The notes beneath the pieces were generated by a model, which saw only the letters and a list, made by a program, of their open reading frames with translations, had not been told where the DNA came from and did not search any database. Shown in pieces: positions 7,791-17,680 of a stretch of 64,000 nucleotides of DNA. Each line of letters opens with the position of its first letter. Positions within the stretch are counted from its first letter, which is position 1. Position numbers and translations under genes: made by a program. Source of the DNA: Prosthecobacter sp. (GTDB lineage: Bacteria; Verrucomicrobiota; Verrucomicrobiia; Verrucomicrobiales; Verrucomicrobiaceae); the NCBI GenBank assembly GCA_021733925.1, contig JAIPJY010000004.1:1-64000 (forward strand), given 5' to 3'.

Positions 7791-10700
7791 TCACCTCCTC
7801 CTGCGCAGCAGCAGGCCGAAAAGCCCAAGAAAGAACAGCAGAACTCGGGAAGGCTCAGGCACGACGACGATGATGCCGTTGCTGGCGAACAACTGGGTGT
7901 TGAAGGACAACCCGGAATCAAGTGCGGCACCGGAGAAATCAAAGGAGGTGGCACCAGTGATGCTGTTCGCCATGGTCGTCCAGTCCAGCAGGTCAAAGAC
8001 ATCTCCATAGACCGCAGAGTAGCCATTGAGATTGATCTGTACGACCCCGTCGATCACTGGCGACACCGCATCATTGGAGAGAATGTGATCATGCAGCGAC
8101 TGCGTGTTGGCGTTTTCCCAACTGCTGATGGTGGAAGGACTGATGCCGGAAAGGTTGCTCTCAAACCCACTGATAGAGGCGCTGTCGTTCAAGGTCGCCC
8201 CACCAAGCTGCATCTGCAGGGTGCCACCGGCACCGACGTTGAGATTTCCTGCCACGGTGAGCATACCCCCTGTCGATGCGCCCAGAGCCACGGTGCCGCT
8301 TTCCACGTTTAGATCACCGCTCACTATACCAGTGCCGGAGCCGTTGTTGTTGTTCACCAGCAACGTCCCACCGCTGACCGTGGTGGCTCCTGTGTAGGTG
8401 CTGACGGCCGTAAGTTCGAGCGTGCCAGTTCCCAGCTTATCGAGGCCAATGCTGTTGCCACCTGAGTTGGTGTCGGCAATGGCGGTGCCATACGTGACGG
8501 TGCCCGGTGCGTTGGTGGTGTCGATCCCGAGGGTGGAGCCGCCGAGGAAACCGCCGCTGGCACTGCCCAGATCCTTGATCACATCGATGTCAGCCGTGGT
8601 GAACTCACCTGCACCGCCCACATTGAAGGCGGCAGTGGCACCCGATTGCACAACCAGATTTGTATCCGTCCAGCTTGCCTGTGTGTTGTTGTAAAACGCC
8701 GTTTCTTTGGCGAACTGCAGCGTGCCCGCCGCGACGGTCGTCACGCCGGTGTAGCTGTTCACACCGTCCATGATCAGCAGGCCATTGGTGGTTTTGGTCA
8801 AACCGCCGCCCTCGTTGAGTCCCGCGATATTTTTCAGGGTACCGGAGGCTGCGATGAAAGTGATTTCCGCAGCAGCGCTGCCGATGCTGTTGCCGGACAT
8901 GTCGAGCGTGCCGCCATCGAGGGTGAGCGTTGCGTTTTCACTGCCTGGGCCACCGGTGCGGATGATGCCGCCAGTGACGGTCGTGGTGCCACCCGTCAGG
9001 TCGATGGTCGAATTCACGGTGCGACCCGTATCGGCAAAGGCCATGTTGATGGCAGTGCCGGAACCGGTGCCTATGTTCACATTGCCGCCGGTGACATTGA
9101 TGTCGGCGGTGACCAAGGAACCGGCGTTGGTGCTTGTGTTAACGCCCATGTCGATGCTGCCAATGGTGGTCGTGGGTGTGCCTAGAGCCACGCTATCACG
9201 GAGATCGAGTGTTGCTGTGGCATTGCCCGAACCACTACCCGCGCGACTGGCGAGGGTGAGCGAGAGGAAGTCGAGCGTCCCCTGATCAAAGGTAAGTGTC
9301 GCAGTGGCATTGCCGGTGTTGGCGGAGCGGTAGGCCATGGTGACCGCACTGGCCAGGATGTCCGCCGTGTGACCGGAGAGATCCATGTTTGCGGTCATGT
9401 GTGAGCCGGTGCTGCCGGTGGTGTTGATCATGTTGATCAAAGCGCGGCTGGTGCCGTCCGCTCCACGGATGGTCACGCTGCCGGTGGTGTCCGCTGCGTC
9501 AAATTTGATCACACCACTGGAGCGCACCCGGCTCACTGCCGAGCCGATGTTGAGGATGTCCGCATTGAGCGTGTTTGTCCCGCTTCCCAGCGTCAGTGTG
9601 TGGACAGAGGCTGGGCCGGAGCCGTCGCCGACCAAGATCGAGCCTGCGGTGATTGTGTTGTTCACGGCCAAAGTCAGCGAAGACGCATTGGCCCCCGAAC
9701 TTGTGGTCGCGTTGTCACCGACTCGAAAAATTCCGGCTCCCAGATCGGCGGTGAAGTTGGTCAGACCGCTGAAGTCCACTGTGGCGGAGTTTCGGTTGGT
9801 TGAACCCGTGGCACCGCCCACCTGAAAGTCCGCGCCGCTGCTGTTCACCATCAGGTTTCCGCCGCCAGATGCGCTCAGTTTGGTGGCGGTTCCTGCAGCA
9901 CTGTTGTCACCGATGGTCACTCCACCATTGATTGTCAGAGTCTTGCCAGTGGCGATGACAAGCTGATTCGCCACAGACGAATTGGTCTGCACCAGCAGGC
10001 TGCCGACGCTGGCGTCCCCGCCCAGCGTCACCGCCGCCGTATTGACTGCCCCATTGGTGTCGCCAAAAATCAGACTGCCGGTGGTGTTGATGGCGTTGTC
10101 TATGCCAGTGGCCAGCGTGCCGGATACAGCGACAAAGTTGAGTTTGTTAGCCGTAGCTGTGGCATCCAAGGTCGTCATGCCGGAGCCATTCTGCGCCACG
10201 GTGCCCTCACCGGAGATTTCGCTCGATACAACCAGCCCTGTATCGGAGCGATTGAAAGCCAGCACCCCGGAGGCCTCCACCGTCACATCGCCACTGCCGA
10301 GCGTTCCGGTGGTGCCACCGTCACCAATGGCCAGGACTCCCGATCCCACGAGGGTGTTACCGGTGTAGGTGTTGGCAGCGGTGAAAACCGTGGTGCCAGG
10401 ACCGGTCGTTCGAACATCCACCACACCCGAGCCATTGTCTGCAAGAACGGCACCCACGGTGAGATACTGCGCACCTGTGCTGTCCTGATTTTGCAGAAAC
10501 ATCGTGGCCGCTGTATTGTCCGCACTACCTCCAGTCAACGTCCCGGTCGCGGCGAAGGTAAGCGATGTGCTGCCATCAGACAGCAACACGCCGCCGGTGG
10601 CAATGCGCAGGGTGTTGCCGGCACCAATATCCACCACCGCCTCGCCGCCACTGGCCCCTTGCAGCAGCGTGTAAATCGTGGTCGTGCCGCTGGCGGCCAA

Positions 10701-13700
10701 AGTGATCGGAGAAACAGTGCTGCCATCCTCAATGATGCGCACATTATCATTGCTGCCATCGCTGATGGTCTGAACTCCCGCACCGCCGCCGAGCCTGTCG
10801 ATGTTTTGCTCGAAGGTCGTCAATCCCACGATCAGACCATCGGCACCGTTGGTGGAGTTCGTCGCCCAGCTCCCCCCTGCCGTGGCCCAGCCGCCGAGGA
10901 TTCCGTTCACGTTGGTGTTGTCCGTGGTGGCGATGTTGTCCGCCGCGATGCGCAGGGAGCCGGCGTTGCGCGTGATGGTGTTCAAATTAATGATCGAGCT
11001 GCCTGAGCTGCGTTCGATCGCCACGATACCGTTGATGGTCGTGCTCAGCACCACCTCGCTGTGGGCCACGGTGCCCGAAAGATCGAGAATGCCGTTGTTC
11101 ATGATGAGAGCCGCCGTGTCAGAAAGCATCGAGTTATCCGCGTCATACGCCAGCTGCAAGGTGCCGCCGGCCAGGGTCGTGGTACCAGTGAAAGTGTTGC
11201 CTTGGGTCAGCGTCAGTCTGGCGGTCCCTGCCTTCACAAACGACAGCGCCGCATCCACTTCGCCGGGCTGCAGTTCGAAGAAATTCACACCGTCACGAAT
11301 GACCAGGTCCACCGTCGCGTCCACGCTCTGGGTGAGGGTGATTGAGCCGGAGGTGGTACTGGCATTCTCAATGTAGTTGTCCAACGTGACGCCGGTGTCC
11401 GTGAGACTGCCGATGATGACATTGTGGCCCGAGGTTTGCAGAGTGGCGTTGTTTTTCATCGTGACATTGTTTTGCGCGCCGATGCCAAGATCGCTGCCTA
11501 TGCTCACGATGTTCTGGGTGTCCACATCACTGGTGGTGTTGCCCAGAATGAGATTGCCGGCCCAGCCTGAGTTGTCACCGTTCAGGCCAAAGATGGGACG
11601 CAGCACCAGATCGTCCCCCGCCCCGGTGATGCTGCCATTGAGGACGTTGCCGTTGCCTCCCTCGACGATGCTCAAAGTGATGTTATTTCCCGCCGCGCCA
11701 ATGATGTTCCCATTGAAGTTGATGTACACCGTCTCGGAATTGGTCAGCGCCCCGGTGGCGCGTGTGTCGTTGCGCGTGTTGGACGTGGATGTCTGATTCG
11801 TGGAGTCGCGCGCGTCATCCTGATAGAAAAACTGCACGTCGTCCCGCAGCGTGAGCGAGCCGTTGTAGTTGACCACGTCAGCCTCGGCCATGTAGCGCGC
11901 GCCGATGCGCTTGGTCTGGGCCCCAGCGCCATCATCTGCGCGGACGATGATGTCCTGGTTGATGTTGCCCACATCACGATACCCACCTTCATCGCGGTAG
12001 GTGAGCGTCACCGTGCCGTTGCCGGTGACAAATTCCCCCGCCTGCTCAGCATAGAGGTTGTGCCCGAGGATGATCGGCAGCGTGCCCACACCGGCCACGT
12101 CACCCGCGCTGAAAAGCTCGACCTGGCCTTCGCTCACGATCAACTGGCCGGTCCACTCCGGGTTGTTCTCCCGGAAACCAAGATACCCGGAGCCGACCTT
12201 GGTGATGCCGCCATCGCCCGTGATGTAACCCCCGGCGTCGTTGAAGTAATTGGTGCCATGACTGACATTGACGACCGCCGCACCGGCCAGCGTGTCGGCT
12301 GTTTGAAAGCCGTCCGGCGTCCCCGCGTGGCCAAGGCTGTCAAACTGGAGAACACCACGGAATGCGATCCCAACATTGTGCGGATCTGCGGCGGAATTCG
12401 TCGAGGCCATGTCGAGCGTGCTGCCGCCTTCAAAAGTGAACCATTCCTGCAGGATCTGGGTCTGCGAAGATCCTGTGTTGGTTAAGCTGCTGGGATAAAG
12501 GGCAAGGGTCGCTCCACTGCGTACTATAGTGCCATCCAGAAAGGCGCTGTTGGAGCCAAACGGCGTCCGCGTGCTGGTGGCAATGGTGGCAGGCGCCCAC
12601 ACCAACGTGCCCTCCTTGATGTCCGTCAGTCCGCTGTAGGTGTTGTCGAAGCCGGTGATGATCAGTGTTCCAGCCCCAGTCTTGTCAATGCGCCCCACGG
12701 CAGGATTTGCCCTGTAACCGGCGGTCAAATTTGGCTCCGAGGCAATCACACCGCCGTAAGTCAGCGTGGTCGAGCCTGCGACATTCACTTCACCACCATT
12801 GCCGCCGAGGGTGATACCACGGTTGGCATCGAGCGTCATGTCCGCCGTCGTGTTGAGGATTCCACCATTGATGTAGATACCGTCGGTCACGGTTGCTCCA
12901 GGCGCGGTGCCCAGATTGTCATCACTGGAGATGCTCAGCACACCACCATTGAGGAAGGTTTTGCCTGTGTAAGTATTGCTTCCAGTCAGGATCAAGGTGC
13001 CAGCCCCGGTTTTGACCAGTGCATTGCCTGCCGCGCTTCCTGCATTGTCCGCGATCTCCGAGCCGATGGTCAGTGCAGCAGCACCATACTGATGGATGAT
13101 GAGATCCGCATCCGCACCTGCGGTGATGGGACCGCCGGAGATGGTCTTCGCGGAGGTGTCGGTAGCTACAAGTGAGCTGACCATGATGCCGCCGCTGGTG
13201 ATCTCCAGACCGCCACCATCCACCGTGATCGTGCCAAGGGCGTCCGCGCTGAACCGGAGGGTGTTGATACTCGCACCCACTGCTGTCGTTCCAGTGAAGC
13301 CGGCGGACTCGCTGACGTCGTTGCCGATCGTCCAAAGGGACACGTCATCCGTGTTCTCGCGTGTCGCACCTGCGAAGGCTTCAATGTCTCCAGACGTTAT
13401 CATGGCAAAGTCGAGGGCATTGAGCGTGTAGGTCGCCGCAGCGGCGTTGTAGCTGTAAGTGTCTCCATACGTGGCCCAGGAAATCGCCGTGCCATCTGCA
13501 GGCGCGCCAGTGCCCTGCAGGGTGATGACCGAAGTGCCGCCGTTGGAGTTCTCCACAAAGTTCACCGTGCCGCCGGAGTATCGGGTTAGCGGAATGGTGC
13601 CGGAGCCGATGTTCATCGTGGTGGTTCGCCCTGCATCGGACGTGACGATCACATCTGTGCCGCCTGGCGCGATGATGGTCTCAGCCGTGGGGAAGGCAGC

Positions 13701-16700
13701 ATTCACCGCCACCGCCAAACCTGTGTAATTGGCGGTTTCATTTGCAATGGAGCCAACGCCATCCATTTCAATGCCACCACCGGCCAGAATGATCATGGCC
13801 CCTGTGTCAAAACGGGTTCCGGTGGCAGTGCCGTAATTGGTCAGGCGCAGCAGGCCGCCGGACATGTTCAACTGCTCCACATCCCCGTTGGTTGTACCGG
13901 CACTGTTGTAGTTGACCACGCCCCGTCCAATCTTCGTGAAAGAGGTGTGTGAATCGCCGTCCGTGTCATCCAGCCGGAAGTCCAAATTCACCGTGCCGCC
14001 CCCGGAGGCATACAGCGTGAGATCACGCACGAAGGCATTGGCGGCGCTGGAACCCGTGTAGTTCACCGTGCCAGTGCCGTCGCCGAAGGTCACCGTTCCC
14101 GAAGTGTTGGTGCCGGCCAGCATGACGTTGCCCTTGGCGTTGAAATTGTTGGTGCCATCACCGCCGATGTCGATGCGGCTGATGTTGAGCGCCTGCCCAG
14201 CCTTGGTCAGGATGATGGCATTGTTCGCAGTACCGTTGTTGGTGCCTCCCGCTGTACCGCTCATGCGCAGGCCGCTCTGGGAATTAGACGCCGTGATCAC
14301 GGAAGCCGCCGTTGTCGTCCAGAAATTGCCGTCGCCTTCGTAGCGCAGGATGCCCTGCTCCAGCAGGATGATGCCCGCTGCATTCCATGCCTGCCTCACA
14401 TTCACCACCAGCTCGTTGCTGCCGGCGATTTGAAAACGCAGGAGCTGATTTTCATTGTCAGACGTCACGACGGAGCTGACCGCCCCGGACGCATTGTCAC
14501 GAAACTGGCCGTTGATGTTGATGACGCCTCCCGAAGAACTGCCGCCTGCGGTGGAGACCAGCCGTGCATCGTTCAGCGAGATGTCGGTGCTGATGGGGTT
14601 GGCCAGCTCGTTGCCGTAAATATTGCCGTTGAGGTTGAGCGTCGCGAGCGCATTCACGGTAATCTCCGCCTTGAAAACCCAGTTCCCCAGATTGTCCACG
14701 TCGTCGATGATGATGTTCCCACCCCAGGTGTTGTTGCTGTTGTTGCTGTACAAAACGACACGGCTGGCGTCCTGCGAACCAATAAACAAATCCGGCGGTG
14801 TAGAAGTCGTCGCGGAATTGATGACGTTGGTGCCGAGCTCCAGATAAAGCTGGCCGGAGCCTTCGATCTTGACCAACGTGGAATCCCCCAGCGCATTTTG
14901 ATCACGCACATCGAGAACGCCCTCCGCGATATGGGTGTCTCCTGTGTAGCTGTTGGAGTTGTCCAGATAAACAGCGGTCGAGCCCGCCTTGGTGAGACCA
15001 CCGCTGCCGACGATGTTGGAGCGGATTAAGGCGCTGTTGCCGCTTTCATTGACGATAATGGCCTCCCGGCTGCCAAAATCGAGGACGCCACCAGCGATGT
15101 ATTGATTGCTGCCAGGCGTGCTGCCGTCCACGGCACGACCAAAAAGTATCATCCCCGAACCATCCGTGTCGCCTGAGAGTCCGGTGTTCACCGCAAGCGA
15201 ATCCCCAAGATACACATGCACACCGGGGGCAAGAACTAAGGCCGAACCGATTTCGTTGGTGTTGAACGCGTTCGTTGTCGAGGTCGAGGTTTCGGTGCCG
15301 AAGCGCAGCGAGTTCATCGCCACGTTTTCCTGGATATTGACCGGCCTGATGCCATACCAGTCCACATCGCCGTCGCTGGTGTTCACATTGTAGTTGATCA
15401 GCACATTTTGATCCAGCGTGCCCAGATCAGCAGCGGTGATGGAATGCGCAACCGTGAGGCTGTCACGCGTGAGGAAGTATTCGGAACCGGCCTGAGTGCC
15501 ATCCCACTTCAGCGGACGCAGTTCCGTGGGCGAAAGCTCGTCAAAGGTCATGAAATGGTTCGACACATTGTTCACTCCCGCAAAAGCACCGATGACAATG
15601 GACTTGTTCGTTGAGCCATTGCCACCCCCGCCGCCTTTGATCAGCGCGGTCGCCCCACCATCAGCGATGATCAACAGCGCATTGCCAGCGGTGTAGGAGC
15701 CAAAGGCTCCAGCCACATTGTCCAGCACCTGAAACTGCGTGATGGAACCCGCGTTACGCGTGTAGGAGGCAAAGGTGAGAGCCATGTCCTGCGGCGTGGT
15801 GTCATCGAGATCAAAATTGATCTTGCCCGAACCAGTATCCTGCAGCAGCACACCGAGCGTCTCGGTGGTTGCAGCGCCGCTGTTGCTGACCAAGCGCAGA
15901 CGGCCCTGGCCGCGCAGCACAAGCCCCGCCGTGTCATTGAAGCGGTCATTTTTGATATCGGTCGCATTGTCCAGATACAGACTGCCGTCCCGGCTGATCA
16001 CGATTGAGCTGACGGCTGAAAAAGCGCCGGTGGCACTCGTCAATCGCACGCTTCCTTCCGATGCGAGGTTTGCGCCACCAACTCCGCCGCGCTGAATGTA
16101 GATCTCTCCCTCGATCGTGTTGTCCGCTGTCAGTTGTAGAGTTCCGGTGTTGACCTTGCTGAAGCCCCCGGTGCCGCTGATGACACCGGTGATGATATGG
16201 GTGTCTGCCGTGCCTGCATCATTCACATCAATGATATTGGTGGTCGCTGCTCCGGTGATATTGATGTTGCCGCTCCAGATGATCATATCATCAATGCTGC
16301 CCAGATCGCTGACCAGCCAGCCGCCATTCATGTTGAGATTGGCGGTCTGCGCGGTCTCGGTGTTGACCAGAAAGAGACGGGGAAAGACCTTGCCGTCCGT
16401 CTGCAGGGTGCCATTGCCCAGATTGATCGTGGCGGCCCCGATTAATTGGGAGTCGGCCGTGCCTGCGATGCCGTCAAACCGCGCCTCGCCGTTGATGATG
16501 TTGAACGTGTTGACTCCGGAGAGGACGCCCAAATTCGTGCCGGAGGCATTCCAGTAATAACGCTCGTTGTTGAGCAGCCCGGAGGTGTTCGAATTGATGA
16601 GAGTCAGATCAAAGTTGTTGCCGGTCCACGCACCGCGGAATTCGATGTTTCGGTCTGAGTCGATGGTAAGCGCATCATTCAGGCTGACGGCTGCATCAAT

Positions 16701-17174
16701 GCGGTCGGAGGAGCTGGGGCTGAGTCCGGTGGTCCCTGAGTTATGATTGAAATAGGCGCCTGCGACGGCACCATTGTTCAGGTTGCCCAGTCCGCCGTTG
16801 TCAAAGATGATCATACCGTCTCCGGGGGCTGAACCAATGACAAAGGCATTGGTGTTGTTCGTGTCTCCCAGAAACAGCGTCCCTAGTGTCACCGGCACAT
16901 CGAGTGTGATTGTGCGTGTGCCAGTGATGTTCCTGATGATTTGCGCCGTGGCACCCACGCCGCTCGGATAATCTGATCCGGGTGACAAGGACGTCCAGTT
17001 GGAGTTCGTGCTCCAACTGCCGTTCGCATTGACGTTCCAGATGCCATTCTGTCCCGCACTTTGAGCGTTCAGATCTGTCGCACAAATGCAGGTCGCCATG
17101 GCAAGGAGGGCTGGCAAAGTCCGGAGCAGCCTGTGGCATTGCCGAAACCAGGTACGGTTTTGTGTCATCTTCAT
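7791..17174 (-). CDS. Giant PEP-CTERM protein with autotransporter-associated beta-strand repeats
   Basis: A single open frame of 3127 residues. It begins with a long signal peptide (basic MKMTQNRTWFRQCHRLLR, then a hydrophobic core ending near ATDLNAQS) and a WNVNANGSWSTNSNW segment typical of these surface proteins. At least nine autotransporter-associated (PATR) repeats of the form KxGxGTLxLTGxNTYTGxTxIxxGxL occur near residues 340, 730, 1390, 1500, 1660, 1975, 2255, 2790 and 2910. The rest is Gly/Thr/Asn-rich beta-helix-like sequence. The C-terminus (VVPEPS, a hydrophobic helix, then RRRR) is a PEP-CTERM sorting tail, normally processed by an exosortase. No classical autotransporter barrel is present. 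Probable secreted or cell-surface adhesin or matrix protein. Confidence 0.9.
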   Translation of the reverse strand: MKMTQNRTWFRQCHRLLRTLPALLAMATCICATDLNAQSAGQNGIWNVNANGSWSTNSNWTSLSPGSDYPSGVGATAQIIRNITGTRTITLDVPVTLGTLFLGDTNNTNAFVIGSAPGDGMIIFDNGGLGNLNNGAVAGAYFNHNSGTTGLSPSSSDRIDAAVSLNDALTIDSDRNIEFRGAWTGNNFDLTLINSNTSGLLNNERYYWNASGTNLGVLSGVNTFNIINGEARFDGIAGTADSQLIGAATINLGNGTLQTDGKVFPRLFLVNTETAQTANLNMNGGWLVSDLGSIDDMIIWSGNINITGAATTNIIDVNDAGTADTHIITGVISGTGGFSKVNTGTLQLTADNTIEGEIYIQRGGVGGANLASEGSVRLTSATGAFSAVSSIVISRDGSLYLDNATDIKNDRFNDTAGLVLRGQGRLRLVSNSGAATTETLGVLLQDTGSGKINFDLDDTTPQDMALTFASYTRNAGSITQFQVLDNVAGAFGSYTAGNALLIIADGGATALIKGGGGGNGSTNKSIVIGAFAGVNNVSNHFMTFDELSPTELRPLKWDGTQAGSEYFLTRDSLTVAHSITAADLGTLDQNVLINYNVNTSDGDVDWYGIRPVNIQENVAMNSLRFGTETSTSTTNAFNTNEIGSALVLAPGVHVYLGDSLAVNTGLSGDTDGSGMILFGRAVDGSTPGSNQYIAGGVLDFGSREAIIVNESGNSALIRSNIVGSGGLTKAGSTAVYLDNSNSYTGDTHIAEGVLDVRDQNALGDSTLVKIEGSGQLYLELGTNVINSATTSTPPDLFIGSQDASRVVLYSNNSNNTWGGNIIIDDVDNLGNWVFKAEITVNALATLNLNGNIYGNELANPISTDISLNDARLVSTAGGSSSGGVININGQFRDNASGAVSSVVTSDNENQLLRFQIAGSNELVVNVRQAWNAAGIILLEQGILRYEGDGNFWTTTAASVITASNSQSGLRMSGTAGGTNNGTANNAIILTKAGQALNISRIDIGGDGTNNFNAKGNVMLAGTNTSGTVTFGDGTGTVNYTGSSAANAFVRDLTLYASGGGTVNLDFRLDDTDGDSHTSFTKIGRGVVNYNSAGTTNGDVEQLNMSGGLLRLTNYGTATGTRFDTGAMIILAGGGIEMDGVGSIANETANYTGLAVAVNAAFPTAETIIAPGGTDVIVTSDAGRTTTMNIGSGTIPLTRYSGGTVNFVENSNGGTSVITLQGTGAPADGTAISWATYGDTYSYNAAAATYTLNALDFAMITSGDIEAFAGATRENTDDVSLWTIGNDVSESAGFTGTTAVGASINTLRFSADALGTITVDGGGLEITSGGIMVSSLVATDTSAKTISGGPITAGADADLIIHQYGAAALTIGSEIADNAGSAAGNALVKTGAGTLILTGSNTYTGKTFLNGGVLSISSDDNLGTAPGATVTDGIYINGGILNTTADMTLDANRGITLGGNGGEVNVAGSTTLTYGGVIASEPNLTAGYRANPAVGRIDKTGAGTLIITGFDNTYSGLTDIKEGTLVWAPATIATSTRTPFGSNSAFLDGTIVRSGATLALYPSSLTNTGSSQTQILQEWFTFEGGSTLDMASTNSAADPHNVGIAFRGVLQFDSLGHAGTPDGFQTADTLAGAAVVNVSHGTNYFNDAGGYITGDGGITKVGSGYLGFRENNPEWTGQLIVSEGQVELFSAGDVAGVGTLPIILGHNLYAEQAGEFVTGNGTVTLTYRDEGGYRDVGNINQDIIVRADDGAGAQTKRIGARYMAEADVVNYNGSLTLRDDVQFFYQDDARDSTNQTSTSNTRNDTRATGALTNSETVYINFNGNIIGAAGNNITLSIVEGGNGNVLNGSITGAGDDLVLRPIFGLNGDNSGWAGNLILGNTTSDVDTQNIVSIGSDLGIGAQNNVTMKNNATLQTSGHNVIIGSLTDTGVTLDNYIENASTTSGSITLTQSVDATVDLVIRDGVNFFELQPGEVDAALSFVKAGTARLTLTQGNTFTGTTTLAGGTLQLAYDADNSMLSDTAALIMNNGILDLSGTVAHSEVVLSTTINGIVAIERSSGSSIINLNTITRNAGSLRIAADNIATTDNTNVNGILGGWATAGGSWATNSTNGADGLIVGLTTFEQNIDRLGGGAGVQTISDGSNDNVRIIEDGSTVSPITLAASGTTTIYTLLQGASGGEAVVDIGAGNTLRIATGGVLLSDGSTSLTFAATGTLTGGSADNTAATMFLQNQDSTGAQYLTVGAVLADNGSGVVDVRTTGPGTTVFTAANTYTGNTLVGSGVLAIGDGGTTGTLGSGDVTVEASGVLAFNRSDTGLVVSSEISGEGTVAQNGSGMTTLDATATANKLNFVAVSGTLATGIDNAINTTGSLIFGDTNGAVNTAAVTLGGDASVGSLLVQTNSSVANQLVIATGKTLTINGGVTIGDNSAAGTATKLSASGGGNLMVNSSGADFQVGGATGSTNRNSATVDFSGLTNFTADLGAGIFRVGDNATTSSGANASSLTLAVNNTITAGSILVGDGSGPASVHTLTLGSGTNTLNADILNIGSAVSRVRSSGVIKFDAADTTGSVTIRGADGTSRALINMINTTGSTGSHMTANMDLSGHTADILASAVTMAYRSANTGNATATLTFDQGTLDFLSLTLASRAGSGSGNATATLDLRDSVALGTPTTTIGSIDMGVNTSTNAGSLVTADINVTGGNVNIGTGSGTAINMAFADTGRTVNSTIDLTGGTTTVTGGIIRTGGPGSENATLTLDGGTLDMSGNSIGSAAAEITFIAASGTLKNIAGLNEGGGLTKTTNGLLIMDGVNSYTGVTTVAAGTLQFAKETAFYNNTQASWTDTNLVVQSGATAAFNVGGAGEFTTADIDVIKDLGSASGGFLGGSTLGIDTTNAPGTVTYGTAIADTNSGGNSIGLDKLGTGTLELTAVSTYTGATTVSGGTLLVNNNNGSGTGIVSGDLNVESGTVALGASTGGMLTVAGNLNVGAGGTLQMQLGGATLNDSASISGFESNLSGISPSTISSWENANTQSLHDHILSNDAVSPVIDGVVQINLNGYSAVYGDVFDLLDWTTMANSITGATSFDFSGAALDSGLSFNTQLFASNGIIVVVPEPSRVLLFFLGLFGLLLRRRR

Positions 17175-17662
17175 GTTATCGGTGGTTGTTTCTCCGGCGG
17201 ACCGAAAAAAGGGGGGCTCGACACCTGAGTGGTAAAGTCAGGCGCACATGATCGGCGAAATGCAGCAGTTGCATTTCACCGTGGCCAGCTCGCGATCTCC
17301 AGCCTGCCACAGCGTACTTGGCGGCTCGGGGCGGTGGAATAGGTCTGCACTTTAGACAGAGCTAGGATTAGCGATTGACCTAGGGGGTAGGCGATGCGCA
17401 GGTTTACTCCTTTGTATTCTAAATTCCTGTGAAGGCCGTCCCGACCTATGAGGTTCTCAGCCTTTCCCTCAACTCCGCCGCCTCCCGCTTTTCACTCAGG
17501 GCTGCACCGCCAAGAGGATGCTTAGCTGCAGATGCACCATCAGTGCAGAACTCGATGCAGCCAAAAGTAAGATGTGGAAATAACGCATGTGCTGAGTTCT
17601 GACTTAAAACCAAGCACTCGCAGCAACAGCAAAAAAATGAAGCTAGACACCCGTGTTAATTC
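17175..17662. other. Intergenic region between divergent large genes
   Basis: About 490 bp separate the start of the giant repeat protein gene (leftward) from the next secreted protein gene (rightward). Both promoters should lie here. I see no convincing ORF, RNA gene or clear -35/-10 pair. The right half is A/T-richer than its surroundings. Confidence 0.5.
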
Positions 17663-17680
17663 TTGATGTCATTTCAGATC

